Positions 31,924 to 41,450 of a stretch of DNA of 64,000 nucleotides are shown here, piece after piece; positions within the stretch are counted from its first letter, which is position 1, and the number at the start of each line of letters is the position of its first letter. The translations under genes and the position numbers were made by a program. The stretch comes from Macrolepiota albuminosa (taxonomy: Eukaryota; Basidiomycota; Agaricomycetes; Agaricales; Agaricaceae). The notes under the pieces were generated by a model. The model saw only the letters and a program-made list of their open reading frames with translations. It was not told where the DNA came from and did not search any database. The stretch lies in contig JAMWFC010000073.1 in the NCBI GenBank assembly GCA_027475525.1, positions 335,791-399,790 of the forward strand, in the 5' to 3' direction.

Positions 31924-33228
31924 TTAATCTATCTGCTCCTCGCGGGACAACTGCTGGGAGGGCGCATGTGTTGGCGAGGATAATCCTTGTAAACGTGTGT
32001 CATCCTCCACAAGCTCGTTCTGTGGCTCGAACGGAAGCGGAGTGAGTTCTCCAGACTCCCGAGCTTCTACCTCCGGGCCTGCATCCTGCGCTCTGAGGCG
32101 TTTTGCCTCAGGTTGCTCTCCCGACGACGACGGACGCTTCTTCATAGCGTTCGTGAATGTTTTGATTGTATTGTCGTTACGCTGCTGCAGCATAACGATC
32201 TCATCGAGTAGGCCCGTAATCACCACCTGAGCCACCGGATCCACCAAAAATGCGGATTCCGGTGGCACTCGCTGGCCGGCAGATATGAGGCGTCTCCAGA
32301 CTGCCTCTGCCTGAGGGTCCAACACCTCCGACGGTGTTCCGCTCTCTTTCCCTTTTCCTTTCTCTGCGTACGATAAGCGCCGCGGAGATGGTGCACAACG
32401 GGGTGACGGAGAGGCCCGTCGAGGCGGTGTTTGAGGTCGGGGTTGACCTCGAGTTTGCGTCCTCGCTCTCGTCTCATCCCGTCTGCGCCCAGCCATTTCC
32501 CGAGGCCCGCCTCCTCGTGCCCCGGTACTCCTCGGAGGCGATTGCCTCCGATCTCTTCTAAACGTTTCTCGCGGGGACGGCGTCCTCTCTCGCTGTCGTC
32601 GAGGTTGCACCACCTCGCTCTTTACTTGCTGTTGACGCCCCGCGTCATCGTCCACATCCATGGGTGCTACCTGTGGCGCAGTTAGTGCTTTCTCATCCGA
32701 AAGGAGTGTACTTGCACTCTGGGTCTGCGTCTGCTGCATCGGCATTGGCATTCCCCACATAACCTGTCCCCCCATCTGCTGTCCAGGACCAGCAGGTCCT
32801 GGGAAATACGGCATCTGGAAAAACGGCGGATAAAACTGCGGAGGTTGTCCAAATTGGGCTGGGTTCTGCCCAAACTGGGACACCACTGGATACGACGCCA
32901 CAGTCGGCGTCGTTGCAGGCTGCTGAACGTTTTGCTGGGGGCGATCCCCCCCCCCTCCAGAACCCTGTGGGTTCTGAGGTTGTTGCTCACTGGTCGTACG
33001 CTGGTAAGGGTACGACATGGTAATAAAAAAAAAATGTCGACGTGTCGGTGGGAAAAAACACACTAAATCCCCCATCATCAGGTTACATAACCTGATCCGA
33101 CGCCAACTCCGCATCAAGATCCGCGCTATCTCATCAGATAGATCAATCTCTATCTTATCCATCCGGAACAACCGTGATCCGGTCCGGATCAGATACTCAG
33201 TTGATCCGAGATCCGATTGATCCGGCAT
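31924..33228 (-). CDS. element 2 accessory ORF A, 434 residues, disordered
   Basis: ATG at 33228, 18 bases after the pol stop; a second ATG at 33018 (MSYPYQRTTSEQQPQNPQ) may be the real start. Rich in Pro, Gln, Gly and Met in the first half (FYPPFFQMPYFPGPAGPGQQ), then Arg/Ser-rich (RERTPSPRETFRRDRRQSPP), then a short helical segment and an acidic tail. The composition resembles RNA-binding, phase-separating or Gag-like disordered proteins rather than an enzyme. It ends two bases before the ATG of ORF B. Function unknown. Confidence 0.65.
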   Translation of the reverse strand: MPDQSDLGSTEYLIRTGSRLFRMDKIEIDLSDEIARILMRSWRRIRLCNLMMGDLVCFFPPTRRHFFFITMSYPYQRTTSEQQPQNPQGSGGGGDRPQQNVQQPATTPTVASYPVVSQFGQNPAQFGQPPQFYPPFFQMPYFPGPAGPGQQMGGQVMWGMPMPMQQTQTQSASTLLSDEKALTAPQVAPMDVDDDAGRQQQVKSEVVQPRRQRERTPSPRETFRRDRRQSPPRSTGARGGGPREMAGRRRDETRARTQTRGQPRPQTPPRRASPSPRCAPSPRRLSYAEKGKGKESGTPSEVLDPQAEAVWRRLISAGQRVPPESAFLVDPVAQVVITGLLDEIVMLQQRNDNTIKTFTNAMKKRPSSSGEQPEAKRLRAQDAGPEVEARESGELTPLPFEPQNELVEDDTRLQGLSSPTHAPSQQLSREEQID

Positions 33229-33246
33229 CTTATCACTGCCATCAAT

Positions 33247-36200
33247 CTAAGCACGTGAGCGCTTAGCAAGCTGATTTGGGCGCTTCACACCCTGCAGCTC
33301 TAAGTACCGATCCAGCGCTGCCAACTTGGCACATGTGTGGTACGACTCCCATGTTGTATCACCTGCACTCCATCGCACCTCGAATTCGAGGTGCGCTCCT
33401 TCCTGCCACCGATGGCCCAGTATGTCCTCGACGAACCATTCTTGTTCGTCACTGGCACCGAAATCATATGGCTCGGGCGTCACCCGATTAGGGAACATAG
33501 CATCATCGTTTGCATTATATCGCCTAAGTAACGATACGTGAAACTTAGGCACAATCCGACGTGCTTGTAGAGCTGCAGGCAGCTCCAGAACATAGTTCGA
33601 CGTGCTTGGTTCAGCGACCAAGACTCTATATGGTCCAATAAACTTTGGACACAGCTTTCTCGCTCTTCCTTTCGGAAGATTCAAGTTTTCCGTCGACAAG
33701 TACACTAACGTCCCCGGCGTTAGTTCTGGTTCCTCACTCCGCCTATCATTCGCATGTCGTGCCTGTATGACACGTGCGGCAATGATAGCGTCGTGTGCAT
33801 TGGCTAAATTCGCCAATGCTTGCTGTGCAAAGTCCTTTACCCCTTTGTGCACGACTCCGTCCGCTTTTAGTTCGCGCAGCATGGATGGCATGTACCCTCC
33901 GTTGAGCTCGAACGGCGCATATTTTGTGGTCTCAGACACACTTGCGTTGATCGCGAACTCAGTCAGCGGTATCCTATCCACCCAGTCACGTTGGTCCGGT
34001 CGGACCACCGTACGAAATATCTGGGCAATACTTCTATTCGCGCGCTCTGTCTGTCCATCCGTCTGCGGATGGAACGAAGTAGACATGAGCAATTTAGCTC
34101 CCAGGAGCTTGTGAAGTTCTCGCCACCAGTGAGATGTAAACTTGGTGTCTCGATCGCTCACAATCGAGCTTGGAAGGCCATGTAGCCTTACAATCTCCTT
34201 TAGGTATATCCATGATAACGCGGACGCCGTAATGGTTGTGTGCACTGGTATCAAGTGCACCATACTAGTCATTCGGCAGATGACCACCCAAAGGTAGTTA
34301 TACCCTTTGGATTCGGGGAATGGACCGACAAAGTCCATTCCAATGGAGTCCCACGGCTTCGTCGGGATGGGCAGGGAATGCAACTTCCCTGCTGGCTTCC
34401 TATTGCTGGTCTTCGACCGCTGACAGGCCTCGCAGGTCTGGCAGAACTGCATCACTTCTTTCTGCATCTGAGGCCACCAGTACCATTGCCTCAGGTACTC
34501 GAGTGTTTTGTTGGTTCCAAAGTGACCAACAACCTCATGAGCTTGAGTGACAACCTTAGTGAGCAGTGTTCGGTCGCGTGGTAAGCACACCACGTCGTGT
34601 CCTCGAACATTCGTTATCTGGACTAGCCCTTTATCATCCACGCGGAAGCGTGGATGGGCACTTGCGTTCTGCCGGATTTCTGTGTAGAACGCATCATGGC
34701 TATAGCCCCTCATCACCTTCTGGAGGTAGTCATCAGTCTGATGGCCAGGATGGTTACGATACTCTCCTGCAGGCGATAACACGTCAGCGAGCGTAATGTC
34801 GTGGCTATACGGTCCACGACTGCTTCCAGTCTCACTTTGGTGTGGCTGTGTCGCCTCTTTTTGCTGAGCCTGCTCTAGTTGCTCAGCCTCTATGTCGCGG
34901 CCCTCTTGCCGCTCTTGCAGTCGTCGACTGCGTCGCAGTTCGGTAGCTTGCATAGCCCGAAGCTCGACCACATGCTCTTTCACCTCTTTGTAGCGATGAT
35001 ACGGCAGATCATCGCCCTGAGGATCAATACGAATATCCGCATCGACATATTCATGCGTATCATGGTGTTCTCCTGCTCTATCGCTCTCGAAATACCTCGA
35101 GAGACAGTCCGCCACCTTGTTCAGTTCGCCTTTGACATATGTGATGTCAAAGTTGTAGCGAGACATATAGTCAATCCACCGGCGCTGCCGGGGGGACAAC
35201 GTTGCTTGAGTCTTGAAGAACTCAAGTGCTTTATGGTCGGTAATGATGTGGATCTTATATCCCATCAATTTATCTTCCCACTTAAGGAGTGCCTCAAGTA
35301 TCGCCAGCGTTTCAAGCTCGTGGACCGCATAATTCTGTTGGGCCGAGGTAAACTTCCTCGACATGAACCCTGCAGGCCGACAATTCTGCCATGAGCTTCC
35401 CTGGCCATACATTGCACCTACTCCGGTCTTTGAGGCATCACAGATGAGCCAAATCGGCTCATCACATCGGGGATCTATGGGACGAATGACTGGTGTCTTT
35501 GAGCAGATCCTCTTGATCATCTCAAAGCATCGTTGATGTATAGGTCTCCATATAAATGGGGCTCCGTTCTGAGTAATAGACATCAACGGACCAGTATATG
35601 ATGTTATATCAGGCAGACAATTGCCGATATAATTCACTAGTCCCACGAATCGTTGCACATCATTATAATTTCTAGGCACACGCCATTCGCGTATGCGATC
35701 AATTTTGTCCTGGTCAGGGTGAATACCCTGACTATCAATCTTGTGTCCGAGGCAATCCACTGTCTCGGCATATAGTTCGCATTTCTTCCACTTGAGGTAT
35801 AGCAAGTTAGACCTCAATCGCTCGAAAATGACACGAAGATGCTCTTCGTGTTCTTCAATTGAATCGGAGTATATGAATATGTCGTCCAAATATATATGGA
35901 CGAACCTCCCGATAACATCCCGGAAGATGGAGGTCATCAACCTCTGAAAGGTCGCAGGGGCATTGCAATCTCCTATCTGCATAATGTTGCTCACATATGT
36001 TCCCGTGATTGACGAGAACACCGTCTTTGGAATATCAGACAAGCGAATTCTCACTTGCTCATACGCATCTGTCAGGTCAATCTTCGACCTGAACTTTGCT
36101 CTTGCCACGTCTTCTCGAATCACCTCCTGATCCGGAAGTGGCGTCACGTCCTTTACGGTGTTGTCATTGCGTTGGCGTGCATCCAACGCTGTCCTCAATG

Positions 36201-36426
36201 TACCATCTTTCTTCGGAATGCACAATAGCGGTGCAGCTTGGGAGGCTGGTTGGGCCTCCCACCAGTGGGCTCTCAGGTACCGATTGGTCTTGTCCCGGAG
36301 CTGCTGCTGCAGCGCCATTGGACATTGAGGCAAATGATATTTATACACCTTATTCTCATCAATAAGGTTGATTTCATGGTTGACCTTGCATTCGCAAAAT
36401 GCCCCGGCTGGCCACATTTGAAGCAC
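33247..36426 (-). CDS. pol: element 2 Pol: RT, RNase H, integrase; no protease
   Basis: One open frame of 1059 residues. RT: AAPLLCIPKKDGTLRTALDA, KIDLTDAYEQVRIR, CNAPATFQRLM and catalytic HIYLDDIFIYSD. RNase H: CDASKTGVGAM, ELETLAILEAL and ITDHKALEFF. Integrase: H2C2 (HEVVGHFGTNK ... CQTCEACQRSK), Asp in GMDFVGPFP, Asp in VSDRDTKFTS and Glu in DGQTERANRS. A GPYRVL module and a C-terminal chromo-like stretch (EFEVRWSAGDTTWESY) close it. The frame passes from the gag zinc-knuckle region (around 36410) almost directly into RT. No D-S/T-G motif occurs between them, so the protease has been deleted. Confidence 0.92.
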   Translation of the reverse strand: MLQMWPAGAFCECKVNHEINLIDENKVYKYHLPQCPMALQQQLRDKTNRYLRAHWWEAQPASQAAPLLCIPKKDGTLRTALDARQRNDNTVKDVTPLPDQEVIREDVARAKFRSKIDLTDAYEQVRIRLSDIPKTVFSSITGTYVSNIMQIGDCNAPATFQRLMTSIFRDVIGRFVHIYLDDIFIYSDSIEEHEEHLRVIFERLRSNLLYLKWKKCELYAETVDCLGHKIDSQGIHPDQDKIDRIREWRVPRNYNDVQRFVGLVNYIGNCLPDITSYTGPLMSITQNGAPFIWRPIHQRCFEMIKRICSKTPVIRPIDPRCDEPIWLICDASKTGVGAMYGQGSSWQNCRPAGFMSRKFTSAQQNYAVHELETLAILEALLKWEDKLMGYKIHIITDHKALEFFKTQATLSPRQRRWIDYMSRYNFDITYVKGELNKVADCLSRYFESDRAGEHHDTHEYVDADIRIDPQGDDLPYHRYKEVKEHVVELRAMQATELRRSRRLQERQEGRDIEAEQLEQAQQKEATQPHQSETGSSRGPYSHDITLADVLSPAGEYRNHPGHQTDDYLQKVMRGYSHDAFYTEIRQNASAHPRFRVDDKGLVQITNVRGHDVVCLPRDRTLLTKVVTQAHEVVGHFGTNKTLEYLRQWYWWPQMQKEVMQFCQTCEACQRSKTSNRKPAGKLHSLPIPTKPWDSIGMDFVGPFPESKGYNYLWVVICRMTSMVHLIPVHTTITASALSWIYLKEIVRLHGLPSSIVSDRDTKFTSHWWRELHKLLGAKLLMSTSFHPQTDGQTERANRSIAQIFRTVVRPDQRDWVDRIPLTEFAINASVSETTKYAPFELNGGYMPSMLRELKADGVVHKGVKDFAQQALANLANAHDAIIAARVIQARHANDRRSEEPELTPGTLVYLSTENLNLPKGRARKLCPKFIGPYRVLVAEPSTSNYVLELPAALQARRIVPKFHVSLLRRYNANDDAMFPNRVTPEPYDFGASDEQEWFVEDILGHRWQEGAHLEFEVRWSAGDTTWESYHTCAKLAALDRYLELQGVKRPNQLAKRSRA

Positions 36427-38760
36427 TTACCCGCCCCAACCGGGCGAGCTGCTTCAAACTTCGGTGGTCCAGTAGGTGTCGGCATTTTAGCCTCACCAGC
36501 AGCCTGATGCGGCCGCGCACCCTCTCGGCGTGGACCTCTCTGAGCATCCTGTGCCGGTGCATCTCTACGGTCCCCCGGCCGGTCGCTCCGGAAGCGTCGA
36601 TCTTGCCGAGGTGCTGCTCTTACCACGAACCTCGGATTCGTATTGCCCACCATCTCCTTCCTACGAGCCCAGAAGGTACCTACCTTCCGAGGCTCGGCCT
36701 TGTTCGCCGATCGAACCTTTGAGCTATGTAGCCCAAAGTGTCGCGCTATTTTGTGGGCTTGCTCGTAGCGCAATGCATGCGCTACAAATTCCTCGACGGT
36801 ATTTACTTCGGGCGATAGTCCGTCATCACAAATGAGAGACTCTCTCATTGCATCAGGTATCCCCCGCAGAAAGGTATCAATCATTACCCAGTTATCTGGG
36901 TAAATTGACATATTTTGCGCGTGGTCTATCAAGGTGTCATAGAAACCTTGAACACCTAACCGTTCAGTGTAGGAGGTTGCAATGAACGCCTCCCGAGCAT
37001 CCTGCATGGTGGATGCACTAACAAACCGGTTATACAATTCAAGGATTACATCCTTAAACGTCCATTGCTGTCGTGCACGATTGTAGTGCAAGACATGGTG
37101 ACGGAACCAGGCTTTGGCTGGTCCGTCCAAGAACTCCGGGAGAACGAATACACGTTCTCGATCCAGACGATCCCCTCCATACTGGCATGCTGCCAGATGG
37201 TTGCACACATCCATCGTCCAATTTTCCAAGTCGCTGAATTGCTACGCCTACCGCATCGTCGATTATACTACTGAGGCGCTGGTGCATATTTTCAGTATAC
37301 ACCTTTGTTGCCTCAGTTATTCCAGGCGTCTTATTTCTACCTTCCGCTGGAGGTACCACAGAGAATGCTCGTACAGGTCGGTGACCTGTATAGTGCACTT
37401 TCTCGGTACCATTCCACTGCAGTGGGCTCTCCTGTCCCCCTAGCTCTTCTATCACCTGCTTCCCAGGGGCTCGACTCGGATCCGCCGTGGGCGGTTCCCC
37501 TCTCCTGGTGTCAGGCTGTCGTGTCCGTTGGACATATTGCCTTCTCATCTCATCGATGGGAGTTATCCCATCGAAGACAATTCCCTGGTCATCTATCCAG
37601 GAGTGTCCCTGGCGCTTCAGGTCTTGGTTTTGCATGCGCTGATAAGCTACTCTCTCCGCGAACTTATCAGCCAACGGCACTTGATTCATCAGTGGAACAT
37701 TCTCCACTGATTCCTGTTTTGTGGGAGGGTGTCTTGGCTCCACCGCTTCGGGTAGGTTACTATCTACCACAGGTATGGTAGACACCGATTCCGTCGTCGA
37801 CAGAGGTCTCCTTCGTTGACCTCTGAATACATTCTGTCTTTGTGCTGCAGCGAACCTGGCAGCAAACTGCTCGTCAGACTCTCCCGCTTGCTGGGGCGCA
37901 TATATATTGCTTATTGCCTCTTCCAGATGGGGAGACAACTCTGGTTTTGCCACCGGGGGTATATTCGGGATCAAGTTTGCCCCCTCTGGAGTCGAGGCAG
38001 CTGATCCTCGATTAGCCTTGCGATACATATATGCTTGGGCTTCCAGCTCAAGAATCTGAACGTACAATGTAATGTATTCAACAGTATTCAACTGAGGTAC
38101 ATTTTCACCTCTAGCCTGTATCAACCGTATGTGCTTCAGTACATACAGTCCTAGCCGAGCACGCGTGGTATCCTTTGTAATGCTAGGGTATCTCTTCCAT
38201 AGCATAGCACACTGAACCTGAAGGGTGGACTCACTCCGTCCACTCTCTTCGTCGTCAGACGTTTCATCTTCCCAATGTACTGCTGGCGTTCTTTGCTCAG
38301 GAATTGTCGTTTCCTGCGGCACTCCGGCTCCCTGCTGACGTCGCGTCATGGGAGTGGATTCAGTTGGAACTCTCCAACTGCCCGCCTCTTGCCTCGGCAT
38401 CTTCCCCAGAAAGTACAACGAAGGTCTGCGACCTTCAATAGGTCCCTGAGCACTACTCCTGCTCTGGGATTGCCGCCCTGACCTGCCAGTCTGCATGGAA
38501 GATTCATGATCCCTGCCGAACTGCTGTTCCAGGTCTTCCACACTTGCCCCTGGTCTCGCTGCACCGCTTGGCGCAGCTGTCGGCCGCACTTCACTCCATT
38601 GCGTCCCTCCTGGCATTCCCTGAGGCTGCCGGGAAGGCTCGGCCTCTGTATATTCTGACCCGGGACGACCCGGGTCAGTCACCGCAGATTGAGGATATGC
38701 CAACGACTGGTCGATGGTCTCACCATCGCGTGTCGGTTCAGTAGATTGATTGGTCTCCAT
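36273..38760 (-). CDS. gag: element 2 Gag, split by a frameshift near 37220
   Basis: ATG at 38758-38760 opens a 568-codon frame: disordered Ser/Pro/Gln-rich start, then a helical block (LNTVEYITLYVQILELEAQA). Near 37225 homology moves to the adjacent frame, which carries a capsid-like region (GPAKAWFRHHVLHYNRARQQ, then GVQGFYDTLIDHAQNMSIYP), a basic linker and the zinc knuckle CFKCGQPGHFAN (36430-36400). A single indel explains the switch. Downstream of the knuckle the protease is missing. Whether the long N-terminal part is a separate protein cannot be told. Confidence 0.8.
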
Positions 38761-38910
38761 CCAATCAAGTGTTGCTACGTCTTGTTTTACCCGGAAGTGT
38801 GCGTCAAAGAAGTTGATACACTGTTCGATGCAATCACAGTCTAGGCTATCAGTCTAGACCCGTAGTCTTTGTCCGTAGTATCAGAATTGAACCCGAAAGG
38901 TTCAAAAAAG

Positions 38911-39091
38911 TGAAACAAAGTCAAGTATAAGATTAGCCTTACGGTCACACCAACAGAACCAGATCGATATTCGATTCTAGTACTACGAGTATGACAGTAA
39001 AATTGGCTGCCTTATGTAAGGCAGCCAGCATGTATTTAAAGTAATATTAAATAATTAATGTAATTATTTAATTGTTCTAAACTATGTTACA
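38911..39091 (-). repeat. 5' LTR of element 2
   Basis: 181 bases. Two of the three differences from the other LTR are C/T or G/A at CpG. Followed on the plus strand by ATCAC, the target duplication. Confidence 0.93.
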
Positions 39092-39850
39092 ATCACTTTC
39101 AAGTTGAATTGGTTCATCAGCTTAGTCTCGAAGGTGGTGGACCAACCAGAAGTTCCCAAGGCTCGTGCCGAAGGAGAGCATCCAATCTTTGCATTTGAGG
39201 CCACGGTCCTCGGATTTTCTAGCTCTAGTCCTTCGCTGGAAATCAAGAAGGCCAAAGCGATAACAACGGATATAGCGAGCAGAATCCACTCCAGCAATTT
39301 TGCGTCAAAGCAGATGCTCATCGCCATTTGCCACGACTTCGGTCAAGATGCAAGGAGCAGTTTGCAAGATATTGAACATTTATCCTCTAGGATCGCAGGC
39401 ACTCTATTGAGGTAAATCATTGCTTGTTGATTCCAATCCATGCGTTTCCTTGAAATGTTGTCCAGATCCATGGCAACCAATGATTACATTATTCGCATGA
39501 ATGAAGCATCGCCCAAGACCCTGCTGATCTGGAGCTCCCCAAGTAACCACGATTTTCAAGTCGATATCAGTCGCATGTTTGATGCATCAATGGATGACCT
39601 ATCCCACGCCATCCACCGTCATTTGATCGAGGTTGAAACGAATCAGCGCAACTTGAAGAAGCTGGAGGATCACCTTTCTGCATTGCTAGTACAGTTGGGG
39701 CACGAGGAAGGGACCCTGCGCGCCGCGCAGAACAATGTGAAGGCCAAACTATGGACAAAGCTAGGAGGCAACCAAGAGGAACTCAATGACTATGACATCC
39801 AGTTAGATCTTTGGCATCACATCCTCACTCATCGAGCAGTAGCACGTGGT

Positions 39851-40465
39851 CATGTCCTCAACGCCATCCAAGTCCTCACACAGATTACCAGCGATATGGA
39901 CCTCATCATTGAACGGGTAATGGCACAGGGGATGAGCAAAGATGGATATCCTATACTTATTGAACTCTGGAGCATCAGGGCATACATTATGAGGCTGCAA
40001 GATAGAGGAGCGATGCCTTTGAGGTTAGTGAATGCAGGCGATGAACAACTGAAGTTGGATTCCCACGATCGTTAGTTAGCTTATGTCGTTTAGACTCATG
40101 TAGTCGACTCCAAGTCACGTACTGTAGACGTATCTAGGTCTGATTTATGGCGACTGGGACAAGAGAGAAAACAACTACCCAACTACATAATATAAATGAC
40201 TACCGTAACGATAAAATGAGTAAATGGGAACAGGGAGATTTAATTTGACACCTAATTAGTATCTTCTTCCCTCTATTACCAATTCCAGGAGTCCATCAAT
40301 TTCGATTAATCGCACGTGAGATTCTGGTATTAGTAAACATCGAGGACTCTCGTTCCTTGGTCAACTCAACACTCAATTTATTGATATTTATTTGTCGAGA
40401 ACGCCCGATACTTACAAAGCAAAGTCACGTGAAGATGGTCATAAGGTTTTCGACACCGCGAATCA
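39851..40465. repeat. 615-bp duplicated segment, original copy
   Basis: Covers the last 75 codons of the gene disrupted by element 2, plus about 390 bases downstream. Repeated at 47995-48610 with a single one-base insertion difference (TAGACTCATG versus TAGACTCCATG). Breakpoints: CATGTCCTCA at the left, GCGAATCA at the right. Confidence 0.92.
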
Positions 40466-41450
40466 CTCGGATTTCTCGAGTGGAAGATGTCTGGTGAAAA
40501 CAGAAACTGGGCCGATGAAGAGGAAGAATTTGACGTTGCTCGTAAATCTAGTTTGAAGAGGTCGCGTTTGGTGGCCCGATCTGTCAATGATGATGGGGAC
40601 GTGAATATGAAGTATGACAATTGTTCAATTTCCTTTGTTGACTCTTTTTATAATCATTGATAACTTCCTGACGAGACCCGCTTATGTAAGATCATCTTTC
40701 ACTTTGAAACCAACTACGAAACTTCAGTCATAGAAGCTTTGCGTCTGGAATCACCGCCAGGTCGGGCACAAGGATGCCATTCACATCTCTCACTCTTTTG
40801 AAGCCCACTATGAAACTGTCAGTTGTAAATATTTCGTGTCTGACACCACCACCAGGTTCGACAGAGGGACAGAGGGATGTCATTCTCAACCCACACTGTC
40901 TCTATAGTTTACAGCATTACTTCTAACGACACTAAAAGCTTAGCCCAAGCAGTCCCACGGATCAGTGTTGATGATGTAAGTGTTCACGATTTGCTGCCAA
41001 CAACTCAACGCTGGCCTGGTCCAGCATAGTGACAGTACGGGAGGTCTGCCTCGCAAGTTTGTAAGTGAGATACGGTGGGATGCCCTCCATGGTTTCCTTG
41101 ACATCCTTGAAAGGATTTTCGACCAACTTCGAACTTCAGTACATATTGAATATATTAACCGTACACAAAAAATACACTGCTTCTGGAATATGCTGCGTCA
41201 ACCCGCCAAACAACATCTTTCTTCCATCCCTGCCGAGTAAAAATATTGGCAGGCACGGTGTGATGTGTGACAGATTGCATGTGGGCTATGTTCGCCATGA
41301 ATATTCTTTTCATCATAGTTCCCAATGTCCCCAACTCCCCACGCCACTCCTCACATTGAGGGCCCCGGTGCCTAAGACAGCGTAGGCCTGCCTCTCCACG
41401 TCGTCGGGTCCAGCGTGTACAACATGTATGTGGTCTTAATCTGTCGAGCA
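40466..41450. other. intergenic; one small acidic ORF
   Basis: An ATG at 40487 opens MSGENRNWADEEEEFDVARK and runs about 60 codons, or to a possible GTATGA donor near 40612. Nothing recognisable continues it. Two diverged repeats of a motif around CCACTATGAAACTGTCAG and CAACTACGAAACTTCAG (40708-40830) lie downstream. No other gene is seen before the protease fragment. Confidence 0.3.

Larger units (their letters stand above)
29848..39091 (-). mobile_element. Ty3/gypsy retrotransposon (element 2), 9.2 kb
   Basis: Bounded by 181-bp LTRs and flanked by ATCAC on both sides (29843-29847, 39092-39096). In minus-strand order: 5' LTR (38911-39091), long gag region, RT/RNase H/integrase ORF, two further ORFs, polypurine tract and 3' LTR (29848-30028). 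The RT and integrase type marks it as Ty3/gypsy. The aspartic protease is missing and gag has a frameshift, so this copy is not autonomous. It belongs to a different family from element 1, with much shorter LTRs and lower GC. Confidence 0.95.
29618..40075 (+). pseudogene. host membrane-protein gene split by element 2
   Basis: ATG at 29618. Coding runs to 29847, resumes at 39097 beyond the retrotransposon (counting one ATCAC copy), continues to 39411, and after a 54-nt intron (39412-39465) runs to the stop at 40073-40075. The three parts add up to 1155 bases in one uninterrupted frame of 384 residues. A hydrophobic segment (FPIVCLCAFLLFTADIGIVA) lies near residue 47. The rest is helical and charged, with possible coiled-coil parts (EVETNQRNLKKLEDHLSALL). 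I do not recognise the family. Insertion after residue 76 should abolish the protein. The last 615 bases are duplicated at 47995-48610. Confidence 0.8.

Noticed and set aside
30218..33228. Calling the two extra ORFs of element 2 envelope genes
   Set aside because: Position after pol is suggestive, but there is no signal peptide, transmembrane helix or cleavage site in either protein.
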